A stretch of 64,000 nt of DNA. Source: Poseidonocella pacifica. Lineage in GTDB: Bacteria > Pseudomonadota > Alphaproteobacteria > Rhodobacterales > Rhodobacteraceae. The DNA lies in assembly GCF_900111875.1 (NCBI RefSeq), contig NZ_FOJU01000003.1, forward strand, positions 62,001 through 126,000, in the 5' to 3' direction. Within the stretch, counting starts at the first letter, position 1. The number at the start of each line of letters is the position of its first letter. The notes under the pieces were generated by a model, which made no database searches, was not told the origin of the DNA, and saw only the letters and a program-made list of their open reading frames with translations. The position numbers and the translations under genes were made by a program. Below are positions 25,905 to 34,992 of the stretch, piece after piece.

Positions 25905-26600
25905 TCAGGTTTCGTCGTCGGCGAAATATGCGGCGCTGTTCACGCGGATTGCGGCGATGGTATCATCCAGACGCGAAAGGTGCCGCATCCCCGCGGCAAC
26001 CGCCGCCTCGGCATCGCCTGCCTTTATGGCCCGGGCAATCTCCTCGTGATCCCGGATCAATTCCGGCATCCGCTGCTCCTTGGCCAGGCCCAGAATGCAG
26101 AGCCGGTCCACCTTTTCCTTCTCCGCCTTGATCACCTCGAAGGCATAGGGAACCCGTCCAATTTCGCAAATGGCGCGATGAAAATCGTAGTCCAGCGCGC
26201 CGAATGCCCCAAAATCCCGTTCGGCGAGAGCCTTTTGCTGAAGCGCGATACAGGAATCGAGCTGAAAACCTCCAGCCACATCACAGTGCTCCGCAGCCTT
26301 CCGAAGCGCAGCCGCCTCTATAGAGGCCCGCACAAACCTGCTCTTTTCAATAGCTTGGATCGAAAACTTTCGAACCTCAGTCGCCCGTTTGGGTCGAACG
26401 AGGATCAGTTCCATACTTTCGAGCCGCCGGAACGCGTCACGCACGGGCTGGCGCGATACGCCAAACTGCGCCGCGATATCCGTCTCCGAAATCCGCGTCC
26501 CCGGCAGCAGGCGCATCGAAGTGATCTCTCGATAGAGATACTCGGCGATGTCATCGACGATGTTGCGCCGATCCTCGGGCAGGGTTGCGACTTTGCTCAT
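25905..26600 (-). CDS. FadR/VanR-type GntR regulator of the alginate operon
   Basis: A 231-residue regulator with an N-terminal winged helix (SETDIAAQFGVSRQPVRDAF as recognition region) and an FCD ligand domain (LDYDFHRAICE, RDHEEIARAIKAGDAEAA, MRHLSRLDD), whose Asp/His residues usually hold a metal. I start at ATG 26600 with AAGGAG upstream; a GTG six bases earlier is possible. It is divergent from the ABC/PL15 operon and the gap carries palindromes. Uronate-derived sugar acids are the likely effector. Its recognition helix is almost the same as that of the regulator at 39879. Confidence 0.88.
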   Translation of the reverse strand: MSKVATLPEDRRNIVDDIAEYLYREITSMRLLPGTRISETDIAAQFGVSRQPVRDAFRRLESMELILVRPKRATEVRKFSIQAIEKSRFVRASIEAAALRKAAEHCDVAGGFQLDSCIALQQKALAERDFGAFGALDYDFHRAICEIGRVPYAFEVIKAEKEKVDRLCILGLAKEQRMPELIRDHEEIARAIKAGDAEAAVAAGMRHLSRLDDTIAAIRVNSAAYFADDET

Positions 26601-26695
26601 GATCACTCCTTGGCGGCGATGCCGTTATAGCCTGCGTTGATCAGAAAATACCAGCTTGACCCGTAAACTCTTGAAGGAACGACATCATTCTTGTG

Positions 26696-26726
26696 GGATA
26701 CAGTACTAGTATCCAAACTTGGATAC
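26696..26726. promoter_or_regulatory. Double operator between gntR and the alg operon
   Basis: Two overlapping dyads: GGATAC (26696) with GTATCC (26709), and the perfect GTATCCAA-AC-TTGGATAC (26709-26726). The first dyad encloses TACTAGTA (26704-26711), which also occurs before the TRAP operon and the second SDR. Best candidate binding site of the divergent GntR regulator. Confidence 0.65.
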
Positions 26727-26814
26727 AAGTATTGACTTAGGCGGAGAATCGGCTCACCTTTCATCGTGCAGAAGCGGCCCAAACCCGGGCCCCGCATCTT
26801 TGGGAGGGGAAGCG

Positions 26815-27912
26815 ATGTCCGGCGTTCGTCTCGATGGAATCGTCAAGAACTATGGTCAGCTTCAGGTCGTCCACGGCATTGAGCTGGACGTTGAGGAGGG
26901 GGAATTCGTCGTTCTCGTAGGTCCCTCCGGCTGCGGCAAATCTACGACGCTGCGCATGATCGCAGGGTTGGAGGAAATCAGCGGGGGGAGCCTCACGATC
27001 GACGGACGTGAGATGAACCGCGTCGCCCCGAAGGATCGAGACGTCGCGATGGTTTTCCAGAACTATGCGCTTTATCCACACCTGAACGTCGCCGAAAACA
27101 TCGCGTTCGGTCTGCGCATCCGCAAGGAACCGAAAGCGGCAATCCGGGACGCTGTCGACGAGGTGGGCGGCATCCTCGGCTTGACGGAATACCTCGACCG
27201 CCGGCCTGCCGACCTTTCCGGGGGCCAGCGGCAACGAGTTGCCATGGGGCGCGCCATCGTTCGCCGCCCCAAGGTCTTTCTCTTTGATGAGCCCCTTTCG
27301 AACCTCGATGCCAAATTGCGCACCCAGATGCGGGCGGAAATCAAGCGTTTGCACAAACGGCTGGGCGCGACGTCGATATATGTGACCCACGATCAGGTTG
27401 AGGCGATGACCCTCGCGGACCGCATCGTCGTCATGAATGACGGCAGGATCGAACAGATCGGCACGCCCATGGATCTGTTCCTCAACCCCGCCAATACCTT
27501 CGTTGCTGCATTTCTTGGCTCCCCGCCCATGAACATGGTGCAGGCAACGGTCGTCGCCGGCGATGAAGGTCCGCAAGCAGAGTTTCAAGGCAACCGGCTT
27601 CCCCTGCCCCAACTGGCCGCTATCCAGCCTGGCATGACAATCACTTTGGGTATCAGGCCCGAGTTCGTGACGTTGCATGAAGCTCCCTGCTCGGGAAGCG
27701 TGGACGTGGACGTGGACCTTGTGGAGACCCTCGGGTCAGAGGCCCTGATCCATGCGACACTCGCCGGTCAGCCCTTCGTCATTCGCGCCGAGACCATCGG
27801 CCGCCCTCCGACGAACGGTGATATCACGAGGTTTACGATCGCCCCGGAGTTGCTGCGCATCTTCGACGCCGAAACCGGTGCCGCCCTGCCCGGCCAGAGG
27901 GTCACGTCATGA
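26815..27912 (+). CDS. algS: ABC transporter ATPase for alginate oligosaccharides (AlgS-like)
   Basis: A 365-residue sugar-type ATPase: Walker A GPSGCGKST, signature LSGGQRQR, Walker B VFLFDEPLSNLDAK, switch His in YVTHDQVEA, and a C-terminal MalK-like TOBE/OB domain (from about residue 240). Start at ATG 26815 after GGGAGGGGAAG; the open frame further up covers the operator. In Sphingomonas A1 the protein of this position, AlgS, drives alginate import together with AlgM1/M2. The stop overlaps the next gene (ATGA). Confidence 0.85.
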   Translation: MSGVRLDGIVKNYGQLQVVHGIELDVEEGEFVVLVGPSGCGKSTTLRMIAGLEEISGGSLTIDGREMNRVAPKDRDVAMVFQNYALYPHLNVAENIAFGLRIRKEPKAAIRDAVDEVGGILGLTEYLDRRPADLSGGQRQRVAMGRAIVRRPKVFLFDEPLSNLDAKLRTQMRAEIKRLHKRLGATSIYVTHDQVEAMTLADRIVVMNDGRIEQIGTPMDLFLNPANTFVAAFLGSPPMNMVQATVVAGDEGPQAEFQGNRLPLPQLAAIQPGMTITLGIRPEFVTLHEAPCSGSVDVDVDLVETLGSEALIHATLAGQPFVIRAETIGRPPTNGDITRFTIAPELLRIFDAETGAALPGQRVTS

Positions 27913-28904
27913 CCCACACGCCAGAAATACAAGGCAATCGCACCGAAGAACTGGTGATCGAAGCGCGCGAGGCACAGCGCCACCGCAGGCCAAGCCGGAT
28001 CGAACGTCTAGGCGATCACTTCAAACGCGAATGGCAGTTGTACCTGATGCTGCTGCCGACAATCATCTGGCTGCTCGTTTTCCTCTATAAACCGATGTAC
28101 GGGCTTCAGATCGCTTTCAAGGATTACTCGATCTTTCGCGGTATAGAAGGAAGCCCATGGATCGGGCTGGAGCATTTCTATTCCCTCTTCGACAACGACC
28201 AGTTTATCCGCGCGCTCAAGAACACCATCATCATAAGCGCCTACGGGCTGCTCTTTGGCTTCCCAGTACCGATCATACTGGCGTTGATGTTCAATGAGGT
28301 GCTGAACGCCTGGTTCAGAAAGACCGCCCAGACGATCGTCTATCTGCCCCACTTCATCAGTTCGGTGATTATCGCGGGTATCGTCATGACGGCCTTTTCG
28401 CCCTCAGCCGGCATCATCAACACCTTTCTCGGCTGGTTCGGGGTAGAGCCGATCTACTTTCTCACCAAGCCGGAGTGGTTCCGCCCGATCTTCATCGGTA
28501 CCGGGGTCTGGCAAGAAGCGGGTTTCCAATCGATTGTGTATCTGGCGGCGATCGCCGGGGTCTCCCCCACGCTCTATGAATCCGCCGTGGTCGATGGGGC
28601 CAGCCGTTGGCAGATGATCTGGAAGATCACGGTTCCCTGCATCCTGCCTACCATCATCATCATGCTCATCATCCGCATCGGCAACATTCTCGAGGTGAGC
28701 TTTGAGATGATCATCCTGCTCTATCAGCCCGCCACCTATGAGACGGCGGACGTGGTGAACACCTTCATCTACCGGCAAGGCATTCAGGGCGGGCAATACG
28801 ACCTGGCCGCGGCAGCTGGACTTTTCAACGCGGTGGTGGCCTTCGTGCTCGTGATCTCGGCCAACACGGTTTCCAAGCGCTTCTCGCGCACATCCTTGTG
28901 GTGA
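27909..28904 (+). CDS. algM1: ABC permease, AlgM1/LplB type
   Basis: A 331-residue inner-membrane permease with a cytosolic N-terminal stretch and about six spans. LPTIIWLLVFLYKPMYGLQI with NTIIISAYGLLFGFPVPI is typical of the LplB group, and ESAVVDGASRWQMIWKITVP is the EAA loop that docks on the ATPase. AlgM1 of Sphingomonas A1, a channel for saturated and unsaturated alginate chains, belongs here. Its ATG overlaps the stop of the ATPase gene. Confidence 0.85.
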   Translation: MTHTPEIQGNRTEELVIEAREAQRHRRPSRIERLGDHFKREWQLYLMLLPTIIWLLVFLYKPMYGLQIAFKDYSIFRGIEGSPWIGLEHFYSLFDNDQFIRALKNTIIISAYGLLFGFPVPIILALMFNEVLNAWFRKTAQTIVYLPHFISSVIIAGIVMTAFSPSAGIINTFLGWFGVEPIYFLTKPEWFRPIFIGTGVWQEAGFQSIVYLAAIAGVSPTLYESAVVDGASRWQMIWKITVPCILPTIIIMLIIRIGNILEVSFEMIILLYQPATYETADVVNTFIYRQGIQGGQYDLAAAAGLFNAVVAFVLVISANTVSKRFSRTSLW

Positions 28905-28911
28905 GGTCGGT

Positions 28912-29793
28912 ATGAACAAGCTCCATCTCTATTCCCGCGGCGACCGTCTTTTCGTCATCGTCAACATGGTTCTGATCGGGCTCTTCGCGCTCTCCACGTT
29001 GTACCCGTTCATCTACATTGCTTCCCTGTCGCTCAGCTCCGGCTTCGAGGCCCGCGCAGGAAACGTTATCCTGACACCAGTCGGCTGGACCTTGGAAGCA
29101 TACAAGCGGGTTCTGGCGGAACCGATGTTCTGGATCAGCTACAAGAACACGTTCATCTACACGATCTTTGGTACGCTCACGTCGCTGGCCTTCATCATCC
29201 CCGGTGCCTATGCGCTCTCTCGCTCCCAGCTCTACGGGCGGAGATTCTGGAACCTCGCGGTGGCCTTCACCATGTGGTTCAACGCCGGCCTGATCCCGTT
29301 CTTTCTCAACATGCGTGACCTTGGGTTGCTCGACAGCTACCTCGGCATCATCATCGGTTTCGCGGTCAACGGCTTCAACATCATCTTGCTGCGCAACTTC
29401 TTCGAAGGAATCCCGCAAAGCTTTGAAGAAGCCGCCCGCATGGACGGGGCCACCGAGTTTCAGGTTCTGTGGAAGGTCTTCGTACCGCTCTCCAAACCAG
29501 CCATCGCGACGGTCGCTCTCTTCTGCATCGTCTCTCGCTGGAACGGGTTCTTCTGGGCGATGGTGCTTTTGCAGGACGAAGACAAAATCCCACTTCAGGT
29601 CTACCTGCGCCACACCATCTCGGAGTTGACCGACGATGAGGAGTTTGCATCGACCCTGCTGACGGCGAGCTACAGCGTCGAGACCGTAAGTGCGGCGATC
29701 ATCGTCTGTTCGATCATCCCGATCCTACTCATCTACCCGTTCCTACAGAAGTACTTCACCAAGGGCATCCTTCTCGGAGGAGTGAAGGAATGA
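28912..29793 (+). CDS. algM2: ABC permease, AlgM2/LplC type
   Basis: A 293-residue partner permease of the LplC/YtcP group with six spans. Conserved stretches are STLYPFIYIASLSLSSGFEA near the start and the EAA loop EEAARMDGATEFQVLWKVF. Its length equals that of AlgM2 in Sphingomonas A1. It begins seven bases after the first permease and ends just before the binding-protein gene, giving one tightly packed operon. Confidence 0.85.
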   Translation: MNKLHLYSRGDRLFVIVNMVLIGLFALSTLYPFIYIASLSLSSGFEARAGNVILTPVGWTLEAYKRVLAEPMFWISYKNTFIYTIFGTLTSLAFIIPGAYALSRSQLYGRRFWNLAVAFTMWFNAGLIPFFLNMRDLGLLDSYLGIIIGFAVNGFNIILLRNFFEGIPQSFEEAARMDGATEFQVLWKVFVPLSKPAIATVALFCIVSRWNGFFWAMVLLQDEDKIPLQVYLRHTISELTDDEEFASTLLTASYSVETVSAAIIVCSIIPILLIYPFLQKYFTKGILLGGVKE

Positions 29794-29822
29794 TGCTCTC
29801 ACGCAGTCAGGGAGGACACCTC

Positions 29823-31370
29823 ATGCGTATCCAAACAGTTACCGCAGCAGCACTCGCCAGCACGATGCTCACAGCGCCCGTCTGGGCCGAGGATCAACTG
29901 CCTATCGTCGACGAGCCGCTTGAACTGACTATCCACATGCACTGGCCGCGCAGCCAAGGCTATCAGGAAGACTACCCGGTCGAACTGGCCGCCCGTGAGC
30001 GCACCGGCATCCACCTGATCGACGCGACGTCCGGCAAGAACACCAAGGACAACAACGAAGCCATGAACCTGCTTCTGGCTCAGGGCAACCTGCCTGACAT
30101 CGTTGGTGGAAACCGCATTCAGCAGCCGGTCAACCAATATGGCCCTCAGGGCGCATTCCTCCCGCTGAACGATCTCATCGAGGAGCATGCCCCGCACATC
30201 AAGGCATTCTTCGACGAGCGCCCCGAGTTGCGTCAGGCAATCTCGGCCTACGATGGCCAGATGTACTACATTCCGTATCTCCCGGACGGGAAATATGGCC
30301 GGGCGTGGTTCGTGCGTCAGGATTGGCTCGACCAACTGGGATTGGAACAGCCCGACACGGTCGAAGACCTCTACGCCGTCCTGACAGCTTTCCGCAATCA
30401 GGACCCCAACGGCAACGGCAAGACCGACGAAGTTCCCTACTTCGCCCGCGACTGGGAGGAAGTGCTCCGCCTTCTGACACTATGGGACGCGCGGTCCTCG
30501 GGATCTGATACCTATCACGACTTCTACGTAAAGGATGACGGCACCATCGCACATCCCTACGCTGAGGAAGCCTATCGGACCGGTATCGCGAATATAGCCA
30601 AATGGTACGACGAAGGCCTGATCGACGCGGAGATTTTCACACGCGGCTCCTCCTCGCGCGAATACCTTCTGTCCGAGAACCTCGGCGGGATGACCCATGA
30701 CTGGTTTGCCTCTACCTCAGGCTATAACGCAGCCCTTTCCGAGACGATCCCGGGGTTTGATTTCGCCCCCGTGCTGCCGCCTAAATCCGCAGGTGGCGTT
30801 CGCATGGAAGAGCATCGCCGCATCCCGATCAAACCTGACGGTTGGGCGATTTCCTACACAAACGAGCATCCGGTCGAGACGATCCGCTATTTTGACTACT
30901 GGTTCACCGAAGAGGGTCGCCTGCTGTCGAACTTCGGCATCGAGGGTGAGCATTACGACCTTATCGACGGGGAGCCCATTTTCAAGGAAGAGCTCCTGAC
31001 GAATGGACGCCCCGTGAACACCCAGATGTACGAGATCGGTGCCCAGATCTATCGCGGCTACTGGATGGATTATCGCTATGAATGGCAGTGGACCGCAGAA
31101 GCTGCGCGCAAGGGCATCGAACTCTATGATGCGCATGACCTGCTCGTAGACCAATTCCTCGGCGTCGCCTTCGACGAAAGCGAACAGGCCGTCTACGACA
31201 AGTACTGGCCGTCCATCCAAGCCTACATGCTTGAGCGACAGCAGGCGTGGATCCTCGGATCCGGCGACGTGGAGAGCGATTGGGAGTCCTACATGGAAAC
31301 TCTCAACAAGATGGGCCTTCAGAAAGTCCTTGAGGCGGTGAACTCGGCTTACGCCCGCCAATACGGCTGA
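29823..31370 (+). CDS. algQ: Alginate oligosaccharide-binding protein (AlgQ-like)
   Basis: A 515-residue periplasmic binding protein. Signal peptide to about residue 22 (MLTAPVWAED). The mature sequence is strikingly like AlgQ1/AlgQ2 as I recall them: LTIHMHWPRS at the start, PDIVGGNRI, GPQGAFLPLNDLIEEHAPHI, DPNGNGKTDEVP as the calcium site, LWDARSSGSD, MTHDWFAST and a final SAYARQYG. AlgQ proteins carry alginate chains to the AlgM1M2 channel. I start at ATG 29823, which has GGGAGG; an upstream in-frame ATG overlaps the permease stop. Confidence 0.87.
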   Translation: MRIQTVTAAALASTMLTAPVWAEDQLPIVDEPLELTIHMHWPRSQGYQEDYPVELAARERTGIHLIDATSGKNTKDNNEAMNLLLAQGNLPDIVGGNRIQQPVNQYGPQGAFLPLNDLIEEHAPHIKAFFDERPELRQAISAYDGQMYYIPYLPDGKYGRAWFVRQDWLDQLGLEQPDTVEDLYAVLTAFRNQDPNGNGKTDEVPYFARDWEEVLRLLTLWDARSSGSDTYHDFYVKDDGTIAHPYAEEAYRTGIANIAKWYDEGLIDAEIFTRGSSSREYLLSENLGGMTHDWFASTSGYNAALSETIPGFDFAPVLPPKSAGGVRMEEHRRIPIKPDGWAISYTNEHPVETIRYFDYWFTEEGRLLSNFGIEGEHYDLIDGEPIFKEELLTNGRPVNTQMYEIGAQIYRGYWMDYRYEWQWTAEAARKGIELYDAHDLLVDQFLGVAFDESEQAVYDKYWPSIQAYMLERQQAWILGSGDVESDWESYMETLNKMGLQKVLEAVNSAYARQYG

Positions 31371-31451
31371 TCCAGACGGCCCGAACGGCGGGCACGGTTT
31401 TCTCCCTCCGTGCCCGCATTTTCTCGAACCGCAGACAAGAAAGACGCCCCC

Positions 31452-33788
31452 ATGTCCGGCCAAACCATTCCCATGCTTGACGAACCGCGCGCGGGTCGTC
31501 TCACGATACAATATGCCCCGACCGCAGAAACCGAGCTGACCGAGAACCCGCCTCGGTTCACCTGGCTCCCGGTGATCGAGGACGAGGCCCGCTATCTGTT
31601 GCGGATATCGGCAGACCCCAAATTTCCAGCTAGCAAAACCCAGACCTACGGGCCGCTGCGCTGGAACATGTTTACCCCAGACGCGCCCCTGCCCGCCGGC
31701 TCGCATTATTGGACCTATGCTGCGTGTGACGACTCCGGCACTCCCGTGACGGAATGGAGCTCGACGCGCAGCTTTACCGTACCGGAGGGGTTGCCCGAAA
31801 CGCCCCTTGCCCTTGCCGGGACGCGACTGGCCCAAGCGCCCCGCGCCCATCCCAGGCTTTGGATGACGCCGGAAAAGCTGCCGGGTTTCCGCAGCGCGGT
31901 GGCGGCGGATCCTGCACACTGCACGTGGGATACGTTCTATCGCCTGTCGGTCCTGCCATGGATGGACAAAGAGATCATGGCAGAGCCCGCAGGTTATCCC
32001 GACCATCAACGTGTCGCCCCGATCTGGCGCCAGACCTATATCGACTGTCAGGAACTGCTCTATGCGATCCGGCATCTGGCCATCGGCGGCAAGGTGACGA
32101 ACGACGCAGCGATGACGCTACGCGCCAAGGAATGGCTTCTCTCCGCTGCTGCCTGGAACCCATCGGGCACCACCTCGCGCGGGTATACCGACGAATGGGC
32201 CTTTCGGGTCAACCTCGCGCTAGCATGGGGATATGACTGGCTTCATGACGACCTGACTGAGGAAGAGCGCGCGACGGTGCGCGAGGCGCTTCTTGTCCGC
32301 ACTCGCGAGACGGCCGATCACATCATCAAACACGCCCGCATTCATCTCTTCCCTTTCGACAGCCACGCCGTACGTGCGGTTTCTGCCGTGCTTGTACCCG
32401 CCTCCATCGCCTTGCTGGATGACGCGCCCGAGGCCGAGGAATGGCTGAACTACTCAATCGAGTTTCTCTTCACCGTCTATTCCCCATGGGGCGATCCCGA
32501 TGGGGGCTGGGCGGAGGGGCCGCACTATTGGATGACCGGGATGGCCTATCTGATTGATGCGGCGAACCTGCTGCGCGGCTGGTCGGGCATTGATCTCTAC
32601 AAGCGCCCGTTCTTTCAAAAGACCGGGGACATGCCGCTTTACACCAAAGCCCCTGACACCCGCCGCGCCACCTTCGGGGACGATAGCACCATGGGCGACC
32701 TTCCCGCTGTGAAGCTGGGCTATAACCTGCGGCAGTTTGCAGGCGTCACAGGGAATCCCGCCTATCAGTGGTATTACGACGAGATCACGCGCACCAATCC
32801 CGGAACCGAAATGGCGTTCTACAACTGGGGTTGGTGGGATTTCCGGTTCGACGAACTGACCTATCGCACCGATTTTCCAATTGTCGAAGGCGCACCGCCC
32901 GCAAAAGGCGATCGCATGCGCCACTTCGCAGGGATCGGCTGGGTCGCGGTACAGGAGCAGATGCATGATCCGGACAACCACATTCAGTTCGTGTTCAAAT
33001 CCTCGCCCTACGGTTCCATCAGCCATAGCCACGGGGACCAGAACGCCTTCTGCCTTTCAGCTTTCGGCGAGGATCTGGCGATCCAGTCGGGGCACTATGT
33101 CGCCTTCAACTCCTCCATGCATCAAAACTGGCGCCGTCAGACACGGTCCAAGAATGCGATCCTGATCGACGGCAAGGGTCAATATGCGGGTCGGGACAAG
33201 GCGCAAGCCATGGCATCCACAGGGCGCATCATTACGGCTGAGGATCGCGGGGATCATATCTATATCCACGGTGACGCGACCGCCGCATATCGCACCTTGT
33301 CGCCCGAGATCACCAAGGCAGAGCGCGAAATACACTTCGTGAACGGAGAGTTTTTCGTGATTGTCGACAGCGTCGACGCAGAAACACCGGTCTCGGTAGA
33401 CTGGTTGCTCCACGCCAATGACAAGATGACCCTTGGCGAGACGACCTTCCGGTATGCGGGAAAACGCGCGGGCTTTTACGGTCAGGTTCTTTGGTCCGAA
33501 GCCGGCGCGCCAAAACTATCGCAGCACACAGGGTTCCCCGATGTCGATCCCAAGGACTACGACGGCCTGCCGATTTCAACCTGTCTTTCCGTTTCCTACC
33601 CCAAGGCCATTCGGCACCGGATCGCGACCCTTCTGGTGCCCTATCCGCTGAGCGCTCCACGACGCATCTTCAGCTTTCTGGATGACCAGGGATACGACTG
33701 CGATCTTTATTTCACGGACGCCGACGGACGCAGCTTCAAGGTCGTCGTGCCCAAAACCTTCAATGTCGGCGAAACCGTCGATGCCTGA
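31452..33788 (+). CDS. PL15 exo-oligoalginate lyase
   Basis: A 778-residue heparinase II/III-like polysaccharide lyase. It resembles the Agrobacterium oligoalginate lyase Atu3025 throughout (MLDEPRAGRLTIQYAP; NPPRFTWLPVIEDEARYLLR; GWAEGPHYWMTGMAYLI; DQNAFCLSAFGEDLAIQSG). Active-site residues align with a constant offset of six from my memory of that enzyme: His305 (FDSHAV), Tyr359 (GPHYW), His525 (SHSHGD). It has an N-terminal beta domain, an (alpha/alpha) barrel and C-terminal beta sheets. There is no signal peptide, so imported oligomers would be cut to unsaturated monouronate in the cytoplasm. Start at ATG 31452. Confidence 0.88.
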   Translation: MSGQTIPMLDEPRAGRLTIQYAPTAETELTENPPRFTWLPVIEDEARYLLRISADPKFPASKTQTYGPLRWNMFTPDAPLPAGSHYWTYAACDDSGTPVTEWSSTRSFTVPEGLPETPLALAGTRLAQAPRAHPRLWMTPEKLPGFRSAVAADPAHCTWDTFYRLSVLPWMDKEIMAEPAGYPDHQRVAPIWRQTYIDCQELLYAIRHLAIGGKVTNDAAMTLRAKEWLLSAAAWNPSGTTSRGYTDEWAFRVNLALAWGYDWLHDDLTEEERATVREALLVRTRETADHIIKHARIHLFPFDSHAVRAVSAVLVPASIALLDDAPEAEEWLNYSIEFLFTVYSPWGDPDGGWAEGPHYWMTGMAYLIDAANLLRGWSGIDLYKRPFFQKTGDMPLYTKAPDTRRATFGDDSTMGDLPAVKLGYNLRQFAGVTGNPAYQWYYDEITRTNPGTEMAFYNWGWWDFRFDELTYRTDFPIVEGAPPAKGDRMRHFAGIGWVAVQEQMHDPDNHIQFVFKSSPYGSISHSHGDQNAFCLSAFGEDLAIQSGHYVAFNSSMHQNWRRQTRSKNAILIDGKGQYAGRDKAQAMASTGRIITAEDRGDHIYIHGDATAAYRTLSPEITKAEREIHFVNGEFFVIVDSVDAETPVSVDWLLHANDKMTLGETTFRYAGKRAGFYGQVLWSEAGAPKLSQHTGFPDVDPKDYDGLPISTCLSVSYPKAIRHRIATLLVPYPLSAPRRIFSFLDDQGYDCDLYFTDADGRSFKVVVPKTFNVGETVDA

Positions 33789-33807
33789 TACTCAGAAAGG
33801 ACTTCGA

Positions 33808-34551
33808 ATGCGGTTCCAAGGACAAACTGCCATCATAACTGGCGCGGGCCGAGACATTGGCGCAGCCTGCGCACGAAAGCTCTCCGCCGAAGGGGCAAAC
33901 GTTGCGATCAACTACTTCTCCTCTTCTGCTGGCGCAGAGGCGGTGGTGAAACAGATCACGGACGCGGGCGGCAAAGCCTTCGCGATGCAGGGAGATCTCA
34001 ACGATCCCGCGCAGGTCGAAGCGCTCGTTCAGAAAACGGTCGATACCTACGGCGGCTTGAATGTACTGGTAAACAATTCTGGCGGCCTGCTGGCGCGTAA
34101 ATCCATCGCCGAGATGCCGCTTGATCACTGGCAGAAGGTGATCGACCTCAACCTCACCAGCGTCTTTCTGATGATCCATGAAAGCCTCAAGCACATGAAG
34201 AACGGCGCAATCGTCAATCTGGCCAGTCAGGCAGGCCGTGATGGCGGCGGACCGGGGGCCGTGGCCTATGCGGCAGCAAAGGGCGCGGTCATGACGATGA
34301 CGCGTGGCCTCGCAAAAGAACTCGGGCCGAACATCCGGGTCAATGCGCTCTGCCCCGGCATGATCGACACCGACTTCCACAACGTCTTCACAAAGGACGA
34401 AGTGCGACGGAATGTCGAGGCGGCCACCCCGCTCAAGCGCCAGGGCACGCCGGATGATATTGCGAACACAGTTGCCTTCCTCGCCTCGGACGATGCTGCG
34501 TTCATCACCGGAGTGAACGTCGATATCAACGGCGGTATGCTGTTCAGCTAA
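33808..34551 (+). CDS. SDR oxidoreductase, probable DEH reductase (copy 1)
   Basis: A 247-residue short-chain dehydrogenase. Cofactor turn TGAGRDIGAA, NNSGG motif, catalytic YAAAK and the closing GVNVDINGGMLFS. INYFSSS after the second strand suggests NADPH preference. In Agrobacterium an SDR right after the PL15 gene reduces DEH, the open-chain product of alginate lyase, to KDG; the position here is the same. Start ATG 33808 with AAAGGA. A paralogue of equal length and about two-thirds identity lies at 40791. Confidence 0.82.
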   Translation: MRFQGQTAIITGAGRDIGAACARKLSAEGANVAINYFSSSAGAEAVVKQITDAGGKAFAMQGDLNDPAQVEALVQKTVDTYGGLNVLVNNSGGLLARKSIAEMPLDHWQKVIDLNLTSVFLMIHESLKHMKNGAIVNLASQAGRDGGGPGAVAYAAAKGAVMTMTRGLAKELGPNIRVNALCPGMIDTDFHNVFTKDEVRRNVEAATPLKRQGTPDDIANTVAFLASDDAAFITGVNVDINGGMLFS

Positions 34552-34756
34552 TGATCTGCCACGGGGCTCCGCCTTCGGGCCTGGGGCCCCGCTGCCGTTC
34601 GGGGAACGCGCTCATTCTGGTATGTTTGATGGCCATTGTTCTCCCGGATCTCGGGCTCTTGCATCAAGGCATTTATTCTCTGGCGGGAACAAAATGCCCC
34701 GCCCCCCGTTAAAGCACCAACCGACGCAGTCGTCGGAGTAAGTGAAAGGGGAAACC

Positions 34757-34825
34757 ATGCATTCTATTATTTACCTTGTCGGCCTCGTCGTAATCGTTGT
34801 GGCAATCGTAGGGTTCGTCCTCTGA
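34757..34825 (+). CDS. 22-residue hydrophobic peptide
   Basis: Start ATG 34757 with AAAGGGGAAACC just upstream, then a single hydrophobic stretch (IIYLVGLVVIVVAIVGFVL) and stop. Tiny one-span proteins of just this form are frequent in Rhodobacteraceae genomes. A rho-independent terminator follows at 34872, which supports a separate short transcript. Function unknown. Confidence 0.55.
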   Translation: MHSIIYLVGLVVIVVAIVGFVL

Positions 34826-34871
34826 CTGAACCCGCAGGCCCTGGGGCGTCGCCCCGGCAATTAGGCTAAAG

Positions 34872-34909
34872 AAACCCCGCCCAGGAACAGTATCCTGCGC
34901 GGGGTTTTT
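34872..34909 (+). terminator. Rho-independent terminator
   Basis: AACCCCGCCCAGGA pairs with TCCTGCGCGGGGTT (one bulge) and is followed by TTT, 47 bases after the small hydrophobic peptide gene. The stem would also serve as a barrier to the convergent BCCT transcript. Confidence 0.8.
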
Positions 34910-34992
34910 GACATGCTCCGTCTGAAATTTGGATTTGTGAGCGTTGTGAGCCGGCCGCAGGGACGCTGTTCAAACGCCCCCGCGGCAGAGTA

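Noticed and set aside
34562-34590. GGGGC/GCCCC stem after the first SDR as terminator
   Set aside because: Short arms, long loop and no T tract; the terminator at 34872-34909 is far better supported.
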